This document shows, piece after piece, positions 10,301-20,536 of a stretch of DNA of 64,000 bases. The translations under genes and the position numbers were made by a program. This DNA comes from Bostrychus sinensis (Eukaryota > Chordata > Actinopteri > Gobiiformes > Eleotridae). The notes beneath the pieces were generated by a model, which was given only the letters and a program-made list of their open reading frames with translations, was not told the origin of the DNA and did not search any database. The DNA is taken from positions 50,681,763 through 50,745,762 of the forward strand of contig CM036239.1 in the NCBI GenBank assembly GCA_020698575.1, in the 5' to 3' direction. Within the stretch, counting starts at the first letter, position 1, and the number at the start of each line of letters is the position of its first letter.

Positions 10301-11527
10301 GTAAGTCCTGTTATAGTCCTGCTTTAGTTCTGTTAATAACCTTGTTAATTCTTCTCCGTTTCATCTCTAAACCTTTGGTTTATGGACACAGACGTTTTAG
10401 TTCTAGATGAGACCTGACACAAAAATGGAAACATAAACACAAATTGTGATGAAGAGCTGTGAGGCACAGGGGGAAAGGACCCAATGCAGAGAAAAAACTT
10501 TAACAGAAGAAGAAAACTAAAAGTCCCAAAACTTCAAACTCAAAAATCCAAAAACCAAAACAGAGCAAATTATAAATCATAGCTTCATGTGTGTTTATTC
10601 AACACATCTGATCAGTTGAAATCTCTCTTTCATCTTTGTAAGACAAACAGCATGAAAAAATAAACAAGTCAATTTTAAGGTAAACAGCTATGAAATAAAT
10701 TAATTATAAGGTTAAAAGCATAAAAAAATAAAATGTGTCCTGTCTCTTCTCTCTTCTGCTCCTGTCTGTACGAGGCCATCATGTTCTATGTCTTTTACTA
10801 ACTTTACTAATGTCAGGGTTTCTGCTGCGTCTAAAAAGGTCTCAGATTGTAAAGTCTGAGTTTATGGCTTTAAATTTGCTGAGGTGCAGACTGTTAGGTC
10901 TTAAATACATTTAAACAGGCCTCACATACGTCACGTACATTTGATGCTAAAACCTAAAATGTCCTCTTAAACGCTCAAAGCTCAGACCTTTTCTTACCAC
11001 GACCAAAATGCTCTGCGGCACTCACCGTCACAAATGGTCTCAGCTTTTTGTACGCTGCGTGCTTATGAAATAGGTCTGAAAAAAGTCTATAAAAGTCTTA
11101 AATTAAACTTATGGAAGCCTGCAGAAACCCTGTAATGTAGAATGTGTGTGGATGATTGTCCTTTTAATACTTGTCTGTGCTTTAATGTACATGTATGTCT
11201 TTTGTAAATAGTATTGTATGTATATAACCTTGTCTTATTTTTTTAAGGTGACACCGTAAACATCAGTCCAGGGACTACAGATGAAAAATTCTGGTGCATT
11301 TACAGAAATGTTAATTAATGTACACTGTCCCTGTAAAATAAACAAATAAAATAATAAATAAATAAATACAAATTTGTAAGATAAACCAAACCAAAATTGA
11401 ATAAAAACTAAACAAATAGATAAATGAAAAAGGAAGGGCAGTCAAAGTAAATGTTATTCAAAAGCATGTATTTTAATAGTTGATGTGAAAATCTCTTTAA
11501 CTGTGTGTTTGTTTTGTTTGTTGTCAG
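10301..11527 (+). other. Intron 1 of the plus-strand small membrane-protein gene
   Basis: Runs from the donor gtaagt at 10301 to the acceptor tttgttgtcag at 11527. Its first 35 bases carry relics of the 11-bp repeat (gtcctgttatagtcctgctt). A MITE sits at 10814-11132. The remainder is AT-rich without coding signal. Confidence 0.55.
10814..11132. mobile_element. MITE-like element with 12-bp terminal inverted repeats
   Basis: The ends cagggtttctgc and gcagaaaccctg are perfect inverted repeats and enclose 319 bp without coding capacity. Directly outside, taatgt is present on both sides, a 6-bp direct repeat that may be an eroded target duplication. The cag...ctg ends are hAT-like, but a 6-bp duplication is shorter than the 8 bp hAT elements make, so the superfamily is uncertain. 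Confidence 0.7.
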
Positions 11528-11541
11528 AAATCCCAGTGACG

Positions 11542-12072
11542 ATGGAACATCCAGCAGTGTCTGTGGAGATAGAAGCAGCGAAGATCTGCAACATCATCAG
11601 AGAAATGCAGAGCTACTGCACCAAGCTACGCCTTGTCCAGTACGTTCGCACGTGGAAGGCTGCCAGGTTGTTCCTCGTCTTCCTGACAGTCGTGCTTTTT
11701 GTTGTTGGAGCTGTCTGGGGTCAGGATGTGGGGCAGTTAGCAGCAGCAGTGGCAGTCGTGGTCTTCGCTGTGGTTCTGTGCTGTTTCTGTATAAAAGTGC
11801 CCACCTCCAGGAGAATGGTGCGTGAGCTGGACAGACTGGCGGCGGAGTTTAGAGACGCCATGGACGAGCTGAAGAGGCAACTGGAACCTGAACGAAGAGA
11901 GGCCTGGTTTCCATCGATGCACAGCAGATGGCAGAGTCTGGAGGAGCTGGAGAAGAGAAGTCAGGATGTGATGAAAGTTGTGGAGACGCTTCACTCTGTG
12001 GTCAACCTCTATCTGATTTCTGAACTCACCAAGAAGCTGCAACAGTGTCAGCAGCACATCAAAAACATCTGA
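11542..12072 (+). CDS. Two-pass membrane protein with coiled coils, unknown function
   Basis: The ATG at 11542 follows the splice acceptor at 11527 by 14 bases and opens 176 codons. Residues 1-42 are helical with a few cysteines; two strongly hydrophobic segments follow (about 43-60, FLVFLTVVLFVVGAVWG; about 66-84, LAAAVAVVVFAVVLCCFCI), separated by a short polar turn, so both ends probably face the same side. Residues 88-118 and 129-150 are heptad-like and charged (MVRELDRLAAEFRDAMDELK). The frame is fully open and the splice sites are good, so it looks alive. The layout (helix, hydrophobic hairpin, coiled coil) recalls apolipoprotein-L-like proteins, but I see no diagnostic motif and assign no family. 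Confidence 0.75.
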   Translation: MEHPAVSVEIEAAKICNIIREMQSYCTKLRLVQYVRTWKAARLFLVFLTVVLFVVGAVWGQDVGQLAAAVAVVVFAVVLCCFCIKVPTSRRMVRELDRLAAEFRDAMDELKRQLEPERREAWFPSMHSRWQSLEELEKRSQDVMKVVETLHSVVNLYLISELTKKLQQCQQHIKNI

Positions 12073-12714
12073 CAGCAACAACAGGAGTCTGTAAAAGTCC
12101 TCCTGAGACTCAGCGACCAACAGACTCTGTCTATTCTACATAATACACATTATTTTTAACATGTACAAGTATTACTCTCAATGTATTCATTTTAATAACC
12201 AGATTAATGGGACATGAGTCACTTTGTGGTCCAAGAAGGTTCATCTGGCCTTCCACTAATCTTCATTAAAACCTTCCTGCAAGGCCAAGTTTTGCAACAG
12301 TTTTTTGTGGATAACTTTTGCTGTGCTGATTCAAATGGCATAAAATTTGCCTCAGATGTGTATTTTGGGGGGAAAAATTATAAGTGTCGTGACTCCCATT
12401 TAAACAACATTTTTATAACACACTGTCACGGCAATATAACTTCATATTTTTATCAAGTATTTCATGGATTCATGATAGTGAGGGATTGGAATTTTAGTTG
12501 TTATTGTTTTCTACTAGGTGGCGCCATTTCCCCATATATGGTAGACAGAGGTAGAAATGGCTCAATTAGTGTTTGTATAAATGATCGTTAACTAAAGTAT
12601 TTTGGTGAGTTTTAGGGTTGTCATAAATTGGTGTGAAAATGTGTATGCACCACAAAAACTGGGATTTAAGGGGTTAAATTTCATAAACAGAATTATTTTT
12701 TCTATTAGCTAATT
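12073..12714. other. 3' flank, no supported gene
   Basis: Probably 3' UTR and downstream flank of the preceding gene. A plus-strand frame at 12214-12591 is open for 125 codons but lacks codon bias and resembles nothing known. The piece 12203-12676 is bracketed by ttaa, which could hint at a TTAA-targeting element, but no inverted repeats support that. Confidence 0.4.
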
Positions 12715-13590
12715 TTTCTATGGCAGTCTGTATTGGTGCATGTTTTGTACCTAAAAAGTTGTGCTGCAGGAGGTTTAAAGATGTTCTCAGACACAGACCA
12801 GTGTTGTTGTTTTGTACCCCAGCATGTTTCGATTCCTTCCTGCAGTTTTCCTCAGAAGTGTCCCTGATGTTGCTGTGGCGTGTCCTGTCAGCTGATTTAA
12901 ATAGGCTTTGGTGCCCTCTTCCTACCTGGAGTGATAGGACGACAGTGAGAAACCAAACAAGCAAGAAAACATTGGGAGGTTCACACTGCTGTACATAGAA
13001 GGATCACAAAAAGAATACAACACTCCTCCTCAAATTAAAACTGTTAATGTTCCAGCCAAAAGACCAAATACAGCAGGAGCAAAAATGCACCGTCGTATAT
13101 GAAATACTGTGTTTGTCATTCAACAAAACACACACAGCAGAAACAGGCAGATATTTGAATAGGAAACATAGAACAGAAAGAAACAGCAGAAACACACGAG
13201 CAACAAAACGACAAACTGAACAAGAACAACTTAAATCTGTTCTATCCCACTGCTGCAGAAGGAAAACCACATCAAGGACTGGGACAGAGCCAGAGTCGTA
13301 GGCACTGAGACCAACAAACACTGAACCAGCCCACAGGACAGTAAACCAGGACAGGTCCCCGCTGTCCCACACCTGGGACACTGTTCTGGAGAAGTCGGAC
13401 TGCAGAGGGCGCTGTTGTCCTACTGCTCCAGGTCAGAAGACAGGAACAAAAATCAGTGTTTACATCAGACAGGACATTTCACAGCAACATCACGTGACCG
13501 CTCTGAGGAAGACTGAAGGAAGTAATCAGAACATGTGGAGGTACGACACAGAAACACTGGTTTATCAAGAAGAAAACCTCAATGTCAAGT
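12715..13590 (+). mobile_element. Penelope-like element with inverted partial terminal repeats
   Basis: The centre (13070-13310) encodes a GIY-YIG-type endonuclease relic: CTVVYEILCLSFNKTHTAE then TGRYLN, with a later LKSVLSHCCRR. Flanking it are two copies of one sequence in opposite orientation: 13385-13575 on the plus strand and about 12745-12960 on the minus strand. They share cacagcaacatca, ctgaggaa and a gaaacatg-like core followed by ggtac, and both lead to aacactggt. Inverted partial terminal repeats are a hallmark of Penelope-like elements. The reverse transcriptase is absent and the endonuclease is degraded (YIG not preserved). Confidence 0.75.
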
Positions 13591-14500
13591 CTTTTTGTGG
13601 TTGATCTATTCATTAACTACATTATTTCAAATAAAGAACGGCAGCGCCTTAAAAGTGCACTGTTTATTGTTCTTGTGTTTGAGTAAAACAGATAAATAAA
13701 TCTCCGAACCCATCACGATAGAGCGGCCTATATGGCAGAAAAAAAACTGTAAAGGTACAAGAAGGAGAAAAGGAGAGTAAAGCCGAACGAGGAGTCACAC
13801 AGGAGTCATCTGGACTTGTGTGGGTTTACAGCAGTGTTTTACTCCGAACTGTGGGGGGCGCTCCAGAGAGTAACATAAGGCACAAACAGAGAAAAGTTAC
13901 CCTAATAAATCAGAAGCTTCACCACCACAAAACACCAACACCTCTGTCAAACTGAGGTGTAGAGCTCAAACTTCTAGCTCAGAGTTTGGCTTCAGACTCT
14001 TCAATGTCACATCCATGTTTGTTTTTTTCTTCTTCTTCCCTTGTTATTCTTTGGAGCTAAATTACACACTTTCTCTGCTATTAAATCTACAGCCAATGGG
14101 AGGAGCTCAAATGTACCAGCTCTATTTAAGAACAGTGGAAAAAATAAGAGAAAATATTTGAAGAACACAAGACAGAGACCTGTTTGATATTAAAAGACCA
14201 GGACTAAAAGCAGGGCTCACAGAATGTAAAGACAGTCCTCAGGCAGAAGGGGGACAGACATGGTCCTCATGGTCTCTGTGCTTCAGGACGATACCTGTAA
14301 GGAGTTACATTCAGGTACAGTTAGGTCACTCAGTTTATTTTGTATCTACATTTACATAAGAAACCTGAGTCATGCTTTCTGGAAGAGCGCTGGCTGGTCA
14401 TTATTAACAACAAATGTAAATTAGTCTAAAAGTTTTGGTGTTTTGGTGAAAGTGCTGGCTTTTGTGGCGACCGGACACAAACTCCGTTTGTTATGTCTTA
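13591..14500. other. Spacer without supported gene
   Basis: Unique-looking DNA. A cctgg/aaaagg-poor stretch near 14100 contains tctatttaag, TATA-like, but no associated exon is visible. Confidence 0.35.
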
Positions 14501-14600
14501 ATTATGGCTGTCAGCGTTAACGCATGCGATTAATAAAAATAAAATTAACGCGTTAAAATTTATTAAATTAATCACACGATCTGTTTTGCCGTACACCAGT
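14500..14600. repeat. Possible hAT end relic (ttaacgcgttaa motif)
   Basis: The stretch contains cagcgttaacgcatgcgatt and attaacgcgttaa, a palindromic motif I associate with a dispersed fish hAT family. No partner end or target duplication is found. Confidence 0.3.
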
Positions 14601-14754
14601 GCTTCTCAAAGCACTTTGGAGGGCGTGAAGCCGCGTCGGGGGACGCGTGACCGTCTTGGAAATGTGCGCATATCACAGCATTGACTTGTTTTCACAGTGA
14701 ACGACCTGCACGTCCAGAGGAGAGAGAGCACCTGCCTCACTCACGTTTGCCCAT

Positions 14755-15178
14755 GGTTCAACTTCAGGACAAGTCCACTGCTTTGGCCGCTGCACTACAG
14801 CCCTCTCAGCAGTCTAAGCAGAGACACTCATACTTCCCCCACCCCAGACACTTCCTCCAGCTCCAACAGGGGAATCCTGAGGGGTTCCCAGGCCAGCCCA
14901 GAGACAGGAGACAGGACCTAGGACATGTAGGAGTCCCTCCAGCATGTCCTAGGTTTTTCCCGGGACCTCCTCCCAGTGGGACATGAACACCTCCCCAGGG
15001 AGGCATCCAGGATGTGGAGGAGCAGCAGCTCTACTCCGAGGTCCACCCCCTGTCTCTGAGAGATCCCCACCCTTAGGAAGAATTAATTTGGGACGCTTGT
15101 ATCTGAGACCTGGTCCTTTAGTCCTGACCCACAGCTTGTGATCGTAGCAGAGAACAGGAACATAGATCAACCGTGAAT
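14755..15178 (+). repeat. Dispersed fish repeat, family not named
   Basis: Phrases such as cctcctcccagtgggacatg and ggaggagcagcagctctact and cttgtatctgagacctggtc belong to a repeat that I remember as widespread in teleost genomes. The copy is gapped and non-coding here. I cannot name its class with certainty; a LINE-derived sequence is likely. Confidence 0.5.
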
Positions 15179-15184
15179 AATAAA

Positions 15185-15505
15185 AAAAACACAGACTTTT
15201 ATTATTTTGCTTTATTTACAACAAAAGTCATCATTACTGTTACAAAACAAGCTCCTGATCCTCTGAGTATGACTGAGTACACATGACAGCAGTCTAAGGC
15301 TTCTGCTTTATCACCAAAAACACAGCTCTGTCTGCTCAGTTATACACAGTTCATACACACCTAGGAACTATCTGCAGTAAAAGTACAAAATATACATGAA
15401 AATACTGTCAAAATGTATTATTTTACAGAATGTACTCTAACAGTTCTGATGTGGGTCTCACACAGAGCAGCAGTAAAAACAGAACTCGGACTTCCTTCAA
15501 ATGTA
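15185..15505 (-). terminator. Probable 3' UTR and poly(A) region of the broken minus-strand gene
   Basis: On the minus strand AATAAA occurs around 15207-15212, followed by T/G-rich sequence, as expected at a transcript end, about 490 bp past the stop of the frame at 15701. The interval itself is unique, without coding signal. Confidence 0.4.
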
Positions 15506-15695
15506 AGACCTGGTTTAGCTCTGTTTAGTCCTGGTTTAGTTCTAGTTTAGTCCTGGTTTAAGCCTGGTTTAGTTCTGGTTTAGTTTGTTTTAGTCCTGGT
15601 TTAGGCCTGCCCTGGTTTAGTCTTGGTTTAGGCCTGGTTTAGGTCTGGTTTAGTTCTGGTTTAGGCCTGGTTTAATCCTGATGTAATCCTGGTGT
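15505..15695. repeat. Degenerate relative of the 11-bp minisatellite
   Basis: About 17 units of ggtttag plus four or five bases, more diverged than the main array at 2382-3954 (variants ttct, gcct, tcct, with gaps). It lies in the predicted 3' UTR just past the stop codon of the broken gene, a position like that of the main array relative to the gene at 4972. Confidence 0.85.
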
Positions 15696-16937
15696 GAGGA
15701 CTACAGTGGGGTGGTCTGTAGGTCCTCCTGGTGTGGCTTCAGGTCCATAGTCTCTGGATCTTCTGGAGTGTGGGGTGCTCGGGACAGAGTACATGACAGA
15801 GTCTGTGGAAACCCCCAGGTCTGGACAGAAGCTGGACTGGTCTGTAAACAGAAGCGAGAATGGTTCAGGCCCAGGCTCTGAGACCAGCTCTCTTCCTGCC
15901 CAAGGCTTTGGTCGTCCTCCTGATGTGTGAGAGACCCAGCTCCCTTAGTGTCCTGGAGACTCATGCTAGGCCTCTTCTTTCCTCTGCTGTTCCAATACAA
16001 TCTCCCTAAAGAGAGACCAGTGCTTTTGTACAGTAGTTTTACTGTTTTATTGACAATTATGAGACGGGTGATGTTCTTTCTGATGTCTGACAACATTTCC
16101 TGCAGGAGCTCACCGACCTCATCAGAAACAGAGTGGCCCAGCTTCTAAAGGCAACAGACCATTCCTCTAAAATGTTCTTATATTTATGAAGACAGATGAT
16201 TTCTCTCATGATCACCAGATGTTTTCCCAGATGTGTATTCTCTGCTAACTTCTTGTTCAGGGCGTCAAAGGGCAGAGGTGTGGACTTGAAAGTCATGACT
16301 TGGACTCGAGTCGGACTCGAGTCACTAATTTGATGACTTTAGACTCGACTTGATGAAATGGACTAAGACTTGAGACTTGACTTGGACTTGAACATCAGTG
16401 ACTTGGGACTTGACTCGGACTTGAGCCCTGTGACTTGAGAAGACTTGATGCTTCTCAAAGAAATAAAAGTATGATTTTTTTTAAGTGTGCGAGAAACAAT
16501 TAGCCTAATTAAACTCCTCACGCAGTAATGGGCGCTTTCTCTCCCCACGCATGTTACTAGTGCGTGTTTTCTGATGCACATTTCAAAGTATACTGAGCTG
16601 TAGCAGCACATGACATTTTGACATAACAGCAGAGGAGATTTTAAGCTTTGTGTCAGTCTTTGTTTCATGTTGATAGACTCAGAAATCACAGAGATACGGA
16701 GCGTTAAACTTTTACAACCATTAATGATATCAAATACACGTGCGTCTAATTATAACGCTCTATCGTCGAGAACTAGCGGACTTTTCACACAGTTCCTCCG
16801 ATGTTTTACTCCAAACACAATCATAAAAGAGTTATTTAATCACCAGAACTTAGTTTTAATGTCAGAAGGACGCGCACGGAGCTGCTGCCTCTGTGACCCT
16901 CCCTCTCCCCACAGCTGAGAGCAGCTCACCCCAGACA

Positions 16938-17021
16938 CAGACATGAGGCGTTCAGGTGCAGACATGAGGCGTTCAGGTGCAGAAATGAGGCGTTCAGGTG
17001 CAGACATGAGGCGTTCAGGTA
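16938..17021. repeat. Tandem repeat, 21-bp unit, four copies
   Basis: Four near-identical copies of cagacatgaggcgttcaggt plus one base, with a single a/c difference in the third. Located inside the hAT element. Confidence 0.95.
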
Positions 17022-17477
17022 CAGATTACACTTAATAAAAACTAAAACAAAATCAACAAATAAAAAAAATCTAAAAGTAAAAAATAATCATTTGCAATAG
17101 AGGTCTAAAGGCGAATATGTGGAGTCTGAGAGAGACTTAGCCTCCGTGAATCACGTGACGCACACTCAGCTTTCTGTGATTACACAGAGGAGATCTTTAC
17201 CTGTGCACAGTGAGCTCAGACAGTAAACAGTGAAAAATGAACACCAGCTGGAGCTTTCTGCAGTGTTGTCTCTGTGTTGGAGCTGGAGCTCATGGCTCTG
17301 ACCATACATCATGAACCTGCAGTACCCCTTTTTCCCACAGGTGTCGCTATTCAGTAAACTGTATAGTAAGCAGTATTCACTTTGTAAATCTTCAAATGTG
17401 AGAGAATGACTCTTATTTGAAGCCTGTGAACATCTGGCAAGGCCAGAAGAGTACAGTTTATTGATACAGAGAATATA

Positions 17478-18857
17478 CACTGCTAAAAAAAAAAAAATTA
17501 AAGTGGAAAAACACACTACAGGCTGATCCAACTTTGATGTAATGTCCTTAAAACAAGTCAAAATGAGGCTCAGTAGTGTGTGTGGCCTCCACGCCTGTAT
17601 GACCTCCCTACAACACCTGGGCATGCTCCTGATGAGGTGGTGGATGGTCTCCTGAGGGATCTCCTCCCAGACCTGGATTAAAGCATCCACCAACTCCTGG
17701 ACAGTCTGTGGTGCAACGTGGTGTTGGTGGATGGAGCGAGACATGATGTCCCAGATGTGCTCAGTTGGATTCAGGTCTGGGGAATGGGCGGCCAGTCCAT
17801 AGCATCAATGCCTTCATCTTACAGGAACTGCTGACACACTCCAGCCACATGAGGTCTAGCATTGTCTTGCATTAGGAGGAACCCAGGGCCAACCGCACCA
17901 GCATCTGGTCTCACAAGGGTCTGAGGATCTCATCTCAGTACCTAATGGCAGTCAGGCTACCTCTGGCGAGCACATGGAGGGCTGTGCAGCCCCCAAAGAA
18001 ATGCCACCCCACACCATTACTGACCCACTGCCAAAGCGGTCATGCTGGAGGATGTTGCAGGCAGCAGAACGTTCTCCACGGCGTCTCCAGACTCTGTCAC
18101 GTCTGTCACATGTGCTCAGTGTGAACCTGCTTTCATCTGTGAAGAGCAGAGGGCGCCAGTCGCGAATTTGCCAATCTTGGTGTTCTCTGCAAATGCCAAA
18201 CGTCCTGCACCTGTGGACGTTGGGCCCTCATACCACCCTCATGGAGTCTGTTTGTGACCGTTTGAGCAGACACATGCACATTTGTGGCCTGCTGGAGGTC
18301 ATTTTGCAGGGCTCTGGCAGTGCTCCTCCTGTTCCTCCTTGCACAAAGGAGGAGGTAGTGGTCTTGCTGCTGGGTTGTTGCCCTCCTATGGCCTCCTCCA
18401 TGTCTCCTGATGTACTGGCCTGTCTCCTGGTAGCGCCTCCATGCTCTGGACACTACGCTGACAGACACAGCAAACCTTCTTGCCACAGCTCACATTGATG
18501 TTCCATCCTGGATGAGCTGCACTACCTGAGCCACTTGTGTGGGTTGTAGACTCTGTCTCATGCTACCACAGAGTGAAAGCACCGCCAGCATTCAAAAGTG
18601 ACCAAAACATCAGCCAGAAAGCAGAGGAACTGAGAAGTGGTCTGTGGTCACCTCCTGCAGAACCACTCCTTTATTGTGGGTGTCTTGCTAATGGTCTATA
18701 ATTTCCAGCTGTTGTCTGTTCCATTTGCACAACAGCAGTGAAACTGATGTCAATCAGTGTTGCTTCCTAAGTGGACACAGTTTGATTTCACAGAAGTGTG
18801 ATTGACTTGGAGTTACATTGTGTTGTTTAAGTGTTCCCTTTATATTTTTGAGCAGTG
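17478..18857 (-). mobile_element. Tc1/mariner element nested in the hAT, transposase broken
   Basis: The element is flanked by TA on both sides. Its 5' inverted repeat (minus strand cactgctcaaaaatataaag) is intact; the 3' end keeps only cactgct followed by an A run and an altered stretch. The transposase frame starts at 18561 (minus) and keeps recognisable helix-turn-helix and DDE-region pieces (RRYQETGQYIRRHGGG at about 18430; IHQHHVAPQTVQELVDALIQ at about 17720; IPQETIHHLIRSMPRRCREV at about 17640), spread over several frames with stops. It is near full length (about 1.4 kb), so inactivation was mainly by small mutations. Confidence 0.92.
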
Positions 18858-19561
18858 TACAATGTACTGGTGAGGTATTTAGCTTTATTGTACATCACTG
18901 ATACTAAAGAACTTGGCTTTACTTTTAAAGTATTCAGAAACCTGTTTTCTGTGTAGGCCTCTTCTAGTCTTAGGGTGTTACAGTAAATTGTAAATAACTA
19001 AATAATAAATAAAAATAAAAATAATAAATGTAAATAGTACAGCAAACAATTTACCATCTGTTTATCGTATATTTGTTTTTCTAAGGTGGGACATGAGAGT
19101 AAATTCAACAATATAAAACGTGATAAACATTAAGTTTGGAGTCCTAAGGGTTAAAAAGACTTGAAAGGACTTGAAACAGAAAGTGTAGGACTTGTGACTC
19201 GACTTGGACTTGCCTGTCATTGACTTGGACTTTGACTCGGACTTGAGGCCAAAGACTTGAGACTTACTTGTGACTTGCAAAACAGTGACTTGGTCCCACC
19301 TCTGTCAAAGGGAGAGAATGTTTCGGTCCAGCTCCTCATCTCTCTGTGGAACAATAAACAGCATTTGAAACACAATGAACCAACACCAACATCACACACA
19401 TTTCACTGATTTATTACCTGTCCAGACCAAACCTGGGTCTGTACCAGGACCTGGAGCACCAGCAGGAGAACTCTAATTTCCTTAAACACACTGATGAAGT
19501 CCTGCTGTTCCTTCAGACCGTCAGTGCTCCTTTTCCTTCTCTCTTCTCCTCAGCTCCCTGC

Positions 19562-20232
19562 GGAACAAGAAAAAGTTTGGGTAACACTTCAGAATAACTC
19601 ACTCTGTAAAGCTTTAGTTAAAGACGTAGTAACAGGTTAATCCTAAAAATATTACTCCAACATTAATAACAACTCTGAGGTTTAACTATAGAGTAATAAT
19701 CTCTGGTTTATTCATTACATTATTGTTTATTACATACTAATTAAAGTGTTATTATGCTTAATACATTCTAATTTATTCTATAGATTAAACAGATCCCCTA
19801 AAAATTCATCAAAGTCAATGTTGTTACCGATCTCTGACATATCCAAGACTGGGATAAAAGGTTAAAAAAATATCACTTTTTATATGAAAAATAGGCCATT
19901 TTGTGTGTTTTTTTTTTAGTTTTGTTTTGTTTGTTTTTTTGTTTTTTGATTTGTTTTTTACCCACATCAGTGACTTTGCTTACAAAACTGGCAATTAAAC
20001 AGGTTCAATGTTAGATTTTTTTATTTATTTATTTAGTAGTTTTAGCAGAACTGAGACTGATTAACAGATTTGCGCAAAAAAAAGTTGAAGAAAATATTCA
20101 TCTGCTATATTTTTACGCCAGATGAATTTAGTGGATGTTTTCATCACTGAGGTAATGAAAGCGTTGTGTTTTCTAAGGACACAGAAGGATTAAATGAAAA
20201 GAAGAGCAGTGTGTCTCTGTGCTTTGTACCTG
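19562..20232. other. Intron-like spacer of the broken gene
   Basis: AT-rich sequence with T runs near 19905-19960 and a stretch at 19575-19700 resembling ends of dispersed fish elements. No coding signal; it lies between exon-like segments of the broken minus-strand gene. Confidence 0.4.
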
Positions 20233-20536
20233 TCCAGGAGGAAACTGAATCTCTTTTATCTGCTCCTTCTCAAACCGTTCCACACTGTTAAAACAGCACA
20301 TTTGCTTATGTATGTTCAGTTTGTTAACAGTGAAGAGTTTGTGTCTGTAACAGGTCTGAGTTCTCCTCTGGGGCTGTGTAGAGTTAAAGATAAAGTGATG
20401 TGTGTCGTTACAGAGGCAGATGTTTAAGTGTTGTGTGAAATCTGTCTTGTGTCTCAGGCAGAAACAGCAGCTCTTTAGTGTTACAGACGACCACAGCTCA
20501 CAGAGGTGAATGGTCCCACACAGTAACTGGGTCACA

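Larger units (their letters stand above)
16273..19304. mobile_element. hAT transposon, non-autonomous, perfect 8-bp target duplication
   Basis: The ends cagaggtg(t)gga and (reverse complement of the right end) cagaggtgggacc are hAT-type inverted repeats, followed on both sides by arrays of gacttgga/gacttgag words. The duplication tcaaaggg is present at 16265-16272 and 19305-19312. The interior has no hAT transposase; it holds a 21-bp tandem repeat, unique DNA and a Tc1 element (17478-18857). It lies inside an exon of the broken gene. Confidence 0.92.
15701..20290 (-). pseudogene. Multi-exon gene broken by a hAT insertion and frameshifts
   Basis: Minus-strand exon-like segments: about 20288-20233 (after the acceptor tgttttaacag, coding VERFEKEQIKEIQFPPGQ, donor cag|gtacaa); 19561-19419 (acceptor ttgttccgcag; LKEQQDFISVFKEIRVLLLV and on; donor cag|gtaata); and 19347-15701 (acceptor ttgttccacag), interrupted by the hAT at 16273-19304. 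With the hAT and one target copy left out, this last exon reads through FDALNKKLAENTHLGKHLVI, HKYKNILEEW and, after a one-base shift near 16147, VGELLQEMLSDIRKNITRLI to a stop at 15701. Another shift is needed near 19312. I do not recognise the family. It could be a decayed helical protein of the same local group as the other small genes, but that is inference. Confidence 0.5.

Noticed and set aside
12214..12591. Plus-strand gene of 125 codons
   Set aside because: No recognisable features, no splice or promoter context, and AT-rich codon content like the neighbouring non-coding DNA.
17974..18498. Plus-strand ORF of 174 codons
   Set aside because: Antisense of the nested Tc1 transposase.
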